Of a stretch of 5,271 nt of DNA, positions 1 to 4,663 are shown in pieces. The translations under genes and the position numbers were made by a program. Position 1 is the stretch's first letter. Every line of letters starts with the position of its first letter. The stretch is from positions 1 through 5,271 of the forward strand of contig CAMTZV010000153.1 of assembly GCA_947086625.1 (NCBI GenBank). Direction: 5' to 3'. Source of the DNA: an uncultured bacterium. Its GTDB lineage: Bacteria > Bacillota > Clostridia > Lachnospirales > Lachnospiraceae. A model generated the notes under the pieces. The model saw only the letters and a program-made list of their open reading frames with translations, was not told the origin of the DNA and did not search any database.

Positions 1-49
1 TAAATGCAGTTCCTGCGCCATACACTAAAGATAACAGCTCATCCCGCAG

Positions 50-1375
50 GTGACGCATTTGGAATGGAAAAAACACCCGCTTTTTACCGGAACGCTCATA
101 CTGACCGTTACCGGGCTTGCAAGCAGATTTATCGGTTTCTTTAACAGGATCTTCCTCACTCACACGATCGGCGCAACAGGGCTTGGCATCTACCAGCTCA
201 TTTTTCCGATCTTAACGCTGTGCCTGTCGCTTTGCACCGGCGGCATTCAGACCGCCGTCTCAAAGCTGACCGCCGAGCGTGACGACGAAGCGCCTCTCTA
301 CTGCGGCGTCTCCATCTCGCTTGCACTCTCCGCCGGATGCGCGGCCTTTTTGTATATCTGCGCGCCGTTTCTCGCTAAGCGCGTCGTGAGCGAGCCCGCA
401 TGCGCGCCGCTCATACGCATCGTGAGCCTCTCCCTGCCCTTTGCCTGCCTGCATTCCTGCTTTAACGGCTATTATTATGGAAAAAACAAGACGGCGATCC
501 CCGCGTTTTCCCAGCTCCTCGAACAGAGCGTGCGGGTATTCTCCGTCTATCTCTTTTATCTGATCGCGCAGGAAAAGGGCGCTCCGGTGACGCCCGCCCT
601 CGCGATGTGGGGCGTCGTCTGCGGCGAGGCGGCCTCAAGCCTCTTCTGTCTCACGACCTTCCGCTTCCGGCGCACACACCTCTCCCTCTGTGCATCCGCC
701 GCCATGGCCGGAAGGGTCACACGCTTTGCCGCACCCCTGACCGGAAGCCGCGTCGTCTTAAACCTGTTCGCCAGCGCCGAGGCGATTCTCATCCCCTCGG
801 CACTCGTCGCACACGGCTGCGGACGCGATGACGCCCTCTCAATCTTCGGGACGCTCACCGGGATGGCGATGCCGGTCATCATGCTCCCGACCGTCCTCAC
901 CGGCTCGCTCTCCGTGCTCCTTTTACCCGTCATCTCCGAGGCCGCCGCCAAAAACGACAGCTGCCGCGTGCGCCAGACGATCCGGCGCACGGTCGAGCTG
1001 TGTGTCATCTCGGGACTTTTGTGCACGCTTGCATTCCTCCTGTTCGGGCAGCTCGCCGGAAATCTGCTCTTTCACAGCGCGCTCGCGGGCTCCTTTATCC
1101 GAAGCCTCGGCTGGATGTGCCCGTTCCTGTTTCTGACCGGAACACTCTCAAGTATCCTACACGGGCTTGATCTGCCGTTTTTTACCTTTGTGCTGAACCT
1201 CCTCTGCTGCGGACTGCGCCTCTTTACAATCTATGCGCTCGTGCCGCGCTTCGGCCTGCACATCTATCTTTGGAGTATGCTCGCAAGCCACATCCTTCAG
1301 GCGCTCTCCTACCTGTGGGTCTTAACCCGGATCGGACGGCGCACAGGGCGGGCCGTCACACGAGCGGCCGCATAA
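50..1375 (+). CDS. SpoVB/MurJ-like polysaccharide flippase (MOP superfamily)
   Basis: Integral membrane protein of 441 residues, probably exporting a lipid-linked saccharide such as a peptidoglycan or polysaccharide precursor. About 12 hydrophobic segments cover residues 13-425. SpoVB-like landmarks are GTLILTVTGLASRFIGFF (14-31), GATGLGIYQLIFPI (41-54), QLLEQSVRV (155-163), an acidic residue in a membrane segment (SAEAILIP, 242-249) and TGSLSVLLLPVISEA (284-298). B. subtilis SpoVB has about 518 residues, so this is a shorter form that may lack the last two helices; it ends in a basic tail. The listed start is GTG at 50, which has no clear ribosome site. TTG at 59 sits 5 nt after AGGTGA (48-53) and would give MEWKKHPLF, an equally typical family start. 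It is transcribed alone here and ends at the shared terminator. The superfamily is clear; a true SpoVB rather than a paralogous flippase is inference, so no symbol is given. Confidence 0.82.
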   Translation: MTHLEWKKHPLFTGTLILTVTGLASRFIGFFNRIFLTHTIGATGLGIYQLIFPILTLCLSLCTGGIQTAVSKLTAERDDEAPLYCGVSISLALSAGCAAFLYICAPFLAKRVVSEPACAPLIRIVSLSLPFACLHSCFNGYYYGKNKTAIPAFSQLLEQSVRVFSVYLFYLIAQEKGAPVTPALAMWGVVCGEAASSLFCLTTFRFRRTHLSLCASAAMAGRVTRFAAPLTGSRVVLNLFASAEAILIPSALVAHGCGRDDALSIFGTLTGMAMPVIMLPTVLTGSLSVLLLPVISEAAAKNDSCRVRQTIRRTVELCVISGLLCTLAFLLFGQLAGNLLFHSALAGSFIRSLGWMCPFLFLTGTLSSILHGLDLPFFTFVLNLLCCGLRLFTIYALVPRFGLHIYLWSMLASHILQALSYLWVLTRIGRRTGRAVTRAAA

Positions 1376-1412
1376 TGCAAAAAAGGCAGATTCCCCTGTT
1401 CGCTCTGCATGC

Positions 1413-1452
1413 AAAAAGCCGGGAAGGTTCCTGAATCAACCACCCGGCTTTT
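1413..1452. terminator. Bidirectional rho-independent terminator
   Basis: AAAAGCCGGG (1414-1423) pairs perfectly with CCCGGCTTTT (1443-1452). Inside the loop GGTT (1426-1429) can pair with AACC (1438-1441), extending the hairpin. Read leftward, the stem ends in a TTTTT run; read rightward it ends in TTTTC. It lies between the convergent stops at 1375 and 1508, so it can serve both the flippase gene and the coiled-coil gene, with the better T-tract for the latter. Confidence 0.85.
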
Positions 1453-1460
1453 CTATCATC

Positions 1461-1482
1461 TTAAATCAGTTTTAAATCAGTA
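1461..1482. repeat. 11-bp tandem repeat in the convergent intergenic region
   Basis: TTAAATCAGTT (1461-1471) is followed directly by TTAAATCAGTA (1472-1482), matching at 10 of 11 bases. It lies between the terminator and the stop of the leftward gene. It is probably a small slippage duplication; no function is suggested. Confidence 0.6.
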
Positions 1483-1507
1483 TTACAGACTGTCCCACGA
1501 AGCTCTC

Positions 1508-2767
1508 CTACAGGAAAAACAGGCACGCCAGCACGCCGATGATCCCAAGAAAATTGAGCACCGAAAAGAAAAGTGACACCTTCATAAGCTTTGACTGCGA
1601 CCCCATGCGCTCCTGCAGATTGTCCACCTGCTCCTGAATATGCTGCCGGGTCTTCTCGTCCGCGTCGGATATGAGCTTATTCTGCTCATTCATCGACGCC
1701 TGAATGTTGCGGTAGCACTTTACATCCTCGGCATGGATCTTGTCCGCAAGATCCGTCTTGAGCGTCGTGATCTGGCTGTTCATCTCCGTGGACAGCTCGT
1801 TGATCTGCTCAAGCTGCCCGAGCTGCTCAAGCTGTTCTTTCAACCCCTCCAGACTGCGCGTGTTCTGGTCGATCATATTCTGAGCCACATTTTCCACGAC
1901 CTGCCTCGTATTTTCTGTAGACAGGTTGATCTCGCGGGTCAGATTTTGTGTAAGCCCGGATACCTCCTGGCTCACCGTATCAGAAAGGCCGCTCATCTCC
2001 CGACGGACGTCTTTGGACATGGCATCGATCCGCTCCGACACATTCCCCATAATTTTATCCGCCTCATCCTGACGCACGGTGATGAGATCGTCGAGCTTCG
2101 AGGCCTGCTCCTCCTTTTCGCTCAAGGTGCTCTGAAGCTGCTTCGCCTCCTTCTTCCGCGTCTCCATCAGCTGCTGAAGCTGCTTTGCCTTCTCCCGGAA
2201 CTCATCGATTTGTCTGAGCAGAAAATCCTCTTTCTCCAGATCGATCATATCCGATACGTCCAAACCGATCTTCTCCGTGATCTGGTCAATCTCGTCCGTC
2301 TCCGCGATGGAATCCGCAAGCGATACTGCCCCGCGCGCCTCATCGGCCATCCGGGCACTTTCCGGTTCATGCTCTGGCTCAATCGTCTGCGGCTGCTCCG
2401 TTCTGTACGCTGCCTCCGTCATCTGCGGCTGTCCCGTTCTGTACGCTGCCTCCGCCGGCTGTGGCTGCTCCGTTCTGTACGCTGCCTCCGTCGTCTGCGG
2501 CTGTCCCGTTCTGTACGCTGCCTCCGTCATCTGCGGCTGCTGCAGCTCTTCCGCCGCCCCGGCCTGCAAAGCGTCCGGCTGCTCTGACAGCTGCTGAGAA
2601 AACGCGAACTCCCCTGCCGCCTGCTCCTGCGGCGCTGCCTCCGCCGTCACATGTGACGCCGGGCGCGGCTGCGGCGGCTTTTCCTCCGCGAATGCCGGCC
2701 GCTCCGGTTTCTCCCTTTTATCTATCCTGCGCTGTGGCCTGCGAAACCACTCCTCTATCTGAAGCAT
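1508..2767 (-). CDS. Tail-anchored coiled-coil protein with 12-residue tandem repeats, function unknown
   Basis: I do not recognise a family. The protein has 419 residues and no signal peptide. Residues 1-36 are rich in Arg, Lys and Pro. Residues 37-150 are Q/P/E/A-rich and probably disordered, with four 12-residue repeats (TEAAYRTGQPQM type) at about 81-128. Residues 160-395 are charged and heptad-like, without helix breakers, and predicted coiled coil: DLEKEDFLLRQIDEFREK, then a Ser/Thr-rich stretch and a Q/L-rich stretch. The end, residues 397-419 (VSLFFSVLNFLGIIGVLACLFFL), is one membrane segment at the extreme C-terminus, so most of the protein should face the cytoplasm. ATG at 2767 is chosen because GGGAGGA (2779-2773) lies 5 nt upstream; an in-frame ATG at 2791 has a poorer site. 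The gene is monocistronic, with its own promoter and terminator. A scaffold or envelope-linked structural role is only a guess; MCP-like signalling motifs are not visible. Confidence 0.85.
   Translation of the reverse strand: MLQIEEWFRRPQRRIDKREKPERPAFAEEKPPQPRPASHVTAEAAPQEQAAGEFAFSQQLSEQPDALQAGAAEELQQPQMTEAAYRTGQPQTTEAAYRTEQPQPAEAAYRTGQPQMTEAAYRTEQPQTIEPEHEPESARMADEARGAVSLADSIAETDEIDQITEKIGLDVSDMIDLEKEDFLLRQIDEFREKAKQLQQLMETRKKEAKQLQSTLSEKEEQASKLDDLITVRQDEADKIMGNVSERIDAMSKDVRREMSGLSDTVSQEVSGLTQNLTREINLSTENTRQVVENVAQNMIDQNTRSLEGLKEQLEQLGQLEQINELSTEMNSQITTLKTDLADKIHAEDVKCYRNIQASMNEQNKLISDADEKTRQHIQEQVDNLQERMGSQSKLMKVSLFFSVLNFLGIIGVLACLFFL
2383..2540 (-). repeat. 36-bp in-frame tandem repeat (about 4.4 copies)
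   Basis: The 18-base core TTCTGTACGCTGCCTCCG (plus strand) recurs perfectly at 2401, 2437, 2473 and 2509, exactly 36 bp apart, with a partial unit at 2383-2400. It encodes EAAYRT followed by GQPQ or EQPQ. Units starting at 2401 and 2473 differ at one base of 36, while the one at 2437 differs more. G-type and E-type units therefore alternate, implying duplication of a 72-bp double unit. The reading frame is kept throughout. Confidence 0.95.
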
Positions 2768-2772
2768 AATCT

Positions 2773-2779
2773 TCCTCCC
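2773..2779 (-). promoter_or_regulatory. Ribosome binding site deciding the coiled-coil gene start
   Basis: The minus-strand GGGAGGA lies 5 nt before ATG at 2767. It selects this start over the in-frame ATG at 2791, which would add eight residues. Confidence 0.8.
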
Positions 2780-2883
2780 GGTAAACCTCATTCACACCTC
2801 ATTCATTTCCGCGTGCATCCCCCTGTCACAGCCCAAATTCCCCAAAAGAGCAAAAGCGAAAACCGCGACACGATATATGCTAC

Positions 2884-2912
2884 ATTCTACCATCAAATGC
2901 CGGATTTGTAAA
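2884..2912 (-). promoter_or_regulatory. Sigma-A promoter of the coiled-coil gene, extended -10
   Basis: On the minus strand TTTACA (-35, 2912-2907), a 17-nt spacer and TAGAAT (-10, 2889-2884) each match consensus at 5 of 6. TG at the extended -10 position precedes the -10 box (TGGTAGAAT). Transcription would start near 2877, leaving a leader of about 110 nt before ATG at 2767. The leader contains GGGGGATGC and very short reading frames but no riboswitch or strong hairpin that I recognise. Confidence 0.72.
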
Positions 2913-2958
2913 TGATGCATTTTCCGGAGCATCCATGATCTGTAAATATTTCATTCAT
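2893..2958 (-). pseudogene. Possible remnant of a YoeB-like toxin gene (N-terminal stump)
   Basis: A 21-codon frame, starting MNEIFTDHG and ending at TGA (2895-2893), overlaps the antitoxin stop by 8 nt (ATG at 2958, antitoxin TGA at 2953-2951). This is the position and overlap style expected of yoeB after yefM. GAGG lies about 10 nt upstream. The first nine residues resemble the start of YoeB-family toxins in clostridia as I recall them, but the conserved W..DY segment that should follow is absent and the frame soon stops. None of the later YoeB parts (KPEPLK, WSRRI, terminal HY) appears in the 160 bases before the next gene. A nine-residue likeness can be chance, so this is a weak call. Confidence 0.25.
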
Positions 2959-3217
2959 CCGTGTCCGCCTCTGCAAGCGTATGAACTGCATACTCCCCGC
3001 GCTCTAACTGCGCTTTTGACTCCATCAGCCAGTCATAGTTTGCTTTGTTCCCCATGACATACACATTCTCCATGAGATTGTTATAGGCTTCCTCAGATAT
3101 CATCACGATGTTCTTATTGTCTTTCCTCGTGACGATCATCGTCTCGTAATCATCCGTCACCTTATCCATATACATCTTTATATTATCACGGAGATTCGTA
3201 TCATTTACTGCCAGCAT
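2951..3217 (-). CDS. YefM/Phd-family antitoxin, apparently without its toxin
   Basis: An 88-residue type II antitoxin. The N-terminal part, MLAVNDTNLRDNIKMYMDKV then ETMIVTRKDNKNIVMISEEAYNNL (residues 1-48), is the YefM DNA-binding and dimerisation fold. The C-terminal half (NVYVMGNKANYDWLMESKAQ, then LERGEYAVHTL; 51-81) matches the toxin-wrapping tail, ending in an acidic AEADTDE. Family members bind and neutralise a YoeB-type RNase and repress their own promoter. ATG at 3217 is chosen because AAAGGGGGA (3233-3225) lies 7 nt upstream and the protein then has normal family length; the frame is open upstream to 3307 but that part does not resemble the family. It lies 86 nt after the acyltransferase stop, with its own promoter. 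No full toxin gene follows. It is AT-richer than its neighbours: 25 of 60 bases are G+C at 3121-3180, against 40 of 60 at 3841-3900 in the acyltransferase gene. Confidence 0.87.
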   Translation of the reverse strand: MLAVNDTNLRDNIKMYMDKVTDDYETMIVTRKDNKNIVMISEEAYNNLMENVYVMGNKANYDWLMESKAQLERGEYAVHTLAEADTDE

Positions 3218-3225
3218 AGCCGCAT

Positions 3226-3231
3226 CCCCCT
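3226..3231 (-). promoter_or_regulatory. Ribosome binding site deciding the antitoxin start
   Basis: AGGGGG on the minus strand lies 8 nt before ATG at 3217. It supports the 88-residue protein rather than the longer open frame beginning at 3307. Confidence 0.65.
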
Positions 3232-3247
3232 TTGCCTCATTTTTTCT

Positions 3248-3276
3248 ATCATAACGTACGGTTTTCTGTTCGTCAA
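3248..3276 (-). promoter_or_regulatory. Sigma-A promoter of the antitoxin gene with GTAC-centred palindrome
   Basis: TTGACG (-35, 3276-3271), a 17-nt spacer and TATGAT (-10, 3253-3248) each match consensus at 5 of 6. The palindrome CGTACG (3255-3260) lies just upstream of the -10 box. E. coli YefM recognises palindromes with a TGTACA core, so this GTAC-centred site is a plausible operator for autorepression; that is inference. The promoter lies in the gap after the acyltransferase stop, so the antitoxin can be expressed independently of it. Confidence 0.72.
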
Positions 3277-3303
3277 CACGTTTATAATCCGTGCGCAGGC
3301 CGG

Positions 3304-4365
3304 TCACTCCCGCCCCTTCACGCCAAGCACCGCAAACCGCACAAGCGGCACGCGCCGGATGAGCTCATACGCCGCAAAGCTCCCGAAAAGCGCTGCGGCA
3401 AGCGCAAGCACATAGTTTCCGGCCGCCGGAAGGTCGAGGTATTGCGTCAGCCCGAAGCCGGCAAGCATTAAAACCGGATAGTGCAGGATGTAGACGCCAA
3501 AGCCCGCCCGCGCCAGATAGCGGGTAGCTGCCGTCTCCCGATTGAAATACGTCCTGCCGCAGCCGATGACCGCGAGCACGGCAGACCACAGGTACAGATT
3601 CGTCAGAGGATTTTGCAGACAATCGGCGGATGTGTAATCGCTTCCGCAGTAAGCCCTGGCGTAAAAAACGCCGGTTAAGACGGCAAGGCCAAGCATGGGG
3701 ACGCACATGCGCCCGATCTGCTCCTGCACCCGCTCATGTGAAAAGACGTAGTATCCGATCAGAAACGACACGCCGTAAATGCCAAAGCGGTACATCGTCA
3801 GAACCGGAAGGTTGAACACCTGCGCCGCAGCGTATACCGGAAGCGCCAAAAGCACAAGCCCCGGAGCCCTCATCCCTCCGCACAGCGCCCACACGCGATC
3901 CGACGCATCGATGCGCCGCAGCAGCACAAGCACACACGAAAAGACGAACAGAATCTGAATAAACCAGAGCGGGCCCGTACCGCTGACGGCGGCGATCGGA
4001 TAGACAAGCGCCGCGGGTATGTACGCAAGCCCGCCTCCAATCCTGATATTCAGATAGCCCGTGATCCAGTGGAGCACGAACAGCCCAAGGGTCGAGGGCA
4101 CAAGGCATCTGCGCGCACGCTCCTTTAAAAACTGCCGGTCTGTCCGCTTTTGCAGCGCATAGCGCGCGCTCATCCCCGCAACCGCAAATAAAAGCACCAT
4201 AAACCACGGATAGACAAGGGCGGCAAGCGCATCGCACAGCGGGATATTTTCCGCATCCGGGATACCGCCCAAAATACCGACGCCGTTGAACACGTAACAG
4301 ACATGATAGGCGAGCACAAGCAGCACCGTCGCCCAGCGGATGTTGTCAAGATACGCCTTCCTCAC
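3304..4365 (-). CDS. Acyltransferase 3 family membrane enzyme
   Basis: Multi-pass inner-membrane acyltransferase of 353 residues, a usual length for the family, which transfers acetyl or other acyl groups to envelope polysaccharides, lipids or glycans. The N-terminus LDNIRWATVLLVLAYHV (6-22) carries Arg10 and His21, spaced 11 apart like the essential Arg/His pair of OafA-type enzymes. FLKERARRCLVP (79-90) is the basic loop common in the family. GFGVYILHYPVL (288-299) is the typical C-terminal motif. About ten hydrophobic segments are visible. The start is GTG at 4365, which overlaps the stop of the AbrB-like gene (GTGA, 4 nt). Its ribosome site GGGAGG (4380-4375) is 9 nt upstream, inside that gene, so the two are co-transcribed and translationally coupled. 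No clear terminator follows. The acceptor substrate cannot be told from sequence. Confidence 0.92.
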   Translation of the reverse strand: MRKAYLDNIRWATVLLVLAYHVCYVFNGVGILGGIPDAENIPLCDALAALVYPWFMVLLFAVAGMSARYALQKRTDRQFLKERARRCLVPSTLGLFVLHWITGYLNIRIGGGLAYIPAALVYPIAAVSGTGPLWFIQILFVFSCVLVLLRRIDASDRVWALCGGMRAPGLVLLALPVYAAAQVFNLPVLTMYRFGIYGVSFLIGYYVFSHERVQEQIGRMCVPMLGLAVLTGVFYARAYCGSDYTSADCLQNPLTNLYLWSAVLAVIGCGRTYFNRETAATRYLARAGFGVYILHYPVLMLAGFGLTQYLDLPAAGNYVLALAAALFGSFAAYELIRRVPLVRFAVLGVKGRE

Positions 4366-4589
4366 TCTGCCCCGCCTCCCTCGTCTTCCTCCGTCTCGAA
4401 CACGGCCGCCGCAAAGCGGTCAAACGCGCGCTTGGGCGGGATTGCCAGCCCCTTCTTCACGTCCCCCAGCATCACAAGCGTGTCGCCCGGCTGAATATCG
4501 AAAAGCGCCCGCGCCTTTTTCGGAATCACGATCTGGCCCTTTTCTCCCACCGTCACCGTCCACGCGTATTTCCCCTCCGGCTTTTTCAT
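4362..4589 (-). CDS. AbrB/MazE/SpoVT-family DNA-binding regulator
   Basis: A 75-residue protein with one SpoVT-AbrB swapped-hairpin domain: WTVTVGEKGQIVIPKKARAL (10-29), FDIQPGDTLVML (30-41) and GLAIPP (47-52). The GQIVIPKKAR strand-turn-helix is the hallmark. A short helix and an acidic Gly-rich tail (ETEEDEGGGAE) follow. Such proteins bind DNA as dimers or tetramers, either as transition-state-type regulators or as MazE-like antitoxins; no MazF-like gene is adjacent, so regulator is preferred. ATG at 4589 is chosen because GGAGGGA (4601-4595) lies 5 nt upstream; the frame is open to 4637, but the extra residues would run through the promoter. It is the first gene of a two-gene operon with the acyltransferase. 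Two inverted repeats in its promoter suggest autoregulation. Confidence 0.92.
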   Translation of the reverse strand: MKKPEGKYAWTVTVGEKGQIVIPKKARALFDIQPGDTLVMLGDVKKGLAIPPKRAFDRFAAAVFETEEDEGGGAE

Positions 4590-4594
4590 GACAG

Positions 4595-4601
4595 TCCCTC
4601 C
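4595..4601 (-). promoter_or_regulatory. Ribosome binding site deciding the AbrB-like gene start
   Basis: GGAGGGA on the minus strand lies 5 nt before ATG at 4589. It excludes the longer frame from ATG at 4637, which overlaps the -10 region and cannot be on the main transcript. Confidence 0.85.
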
Positions 4602-4618
4602 GTTCAAAAAGTATGATT

Positions 4619-4636
4619 TGTATAACTTATTATACA
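4619..4636. promoter_or_regulatory. Inverted repeat over the -10 box, candidate operator
   Basis: TGTATAA (4619-4625) and TTATACA (4630-4636) are perfect inverted copies separated by CTTA. The repeat covers the whole -10 box and the likely start of transcription, where a bound repressor would block the polymerase. The AbrB-like product is the natural candidate binder, but AbrB sites are hard to predict, so the link is inference. Confidence 0.5.
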
Positions 4637-4657
4637 TTCCGAACCGTTCGCCGTCAA
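4629..4657 (-). promoter_or_regulatory. Strong sigma-A promoter of the AbrB-like/acyltransferase operon
   Basis: TTGACG (-35, 4657-4652; 5 of 6), a 17-nt spacer and TATAAT (-10, 4634-4629; 6 of 6) form a near-consensus promoter just after the stop of the upstream membrane-protein gene (4664). Transcription would start near 4622, about 33 nt before ATG at 4589. This gives the regulator and the acyltransferase their own transcription unit. Confidence 0.87.
4640..4650. promoter_or_regulatory. Palindrome between -35 and -10, candidate operator
   Basis: CGAAC-C-GTTCG is a perfect 11-base inverted repeat (5-1-5) centred in the promoter spacer. It is a second possible protein-binding site, unlike in sequence to the AT-rich repeat over the -10 box, so a different regulator may use it. 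Confidence 0.4.
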
Positions 4658-4663
4658 GCAGAA

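Noticed and set aside
4..144. A 46-codon plus-strand frame from ATG at 4
   Set aside because: It has no visible ribosome site, overlaps the flippase gene by about 95 bases in another frame, and its product has no recognisable features.
556..1026. A 156-codon minus-strand frame inside the flippase gene
   Set aside because: It is a shadow of a GC-rich membrane-protein gene; the opposite strand carries clear family motifs.
1640..2587. A 315-codon plus-strand frame rich in Leu and Arg, opposite the coiled-coil gene
   Set aside because: It is the antisense image of a gene with strong start, promoter and terminator signals; its Leu/Arg-rich content and repeats come from the Gln/Glu/Ala codons on the other strand, and it has no ribosome site.
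2768..2877. A possible riboswitch or leader-peptide control in the long leader of the coiled-coil gene
   Set aside because: I see no conserved riboswitch core or terminator/antiterminator pair, and the only short frame (8 codons, ending at 2792) has no codon bias suggesting attenuation.
2901..2930. A hairpin after the antitoxin gene (CCGGA pairing with TCCGG, inner AAATG with CATTT)
   Set aside because: The stem is short and interrupted by an unpaired bulge, and no T-run follows, so I do not call a terminator.
2792..2932. A 46-codon minus-strand frame filling the gap before the coiled-coil gene
   Set aside because: It has no ribosome site, the promoter of the next gene lies inside it, and its product resembles nothing I know, including YoeB.
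3734..4237. A 167-codon minus-strand frame inside the acyltransferase gene
   Set aside because: It is the same DNA in another frame, Cys/Arg/Ala-rich, with no ribosome site; the acyltransferase frame has conserved motifs throughout.
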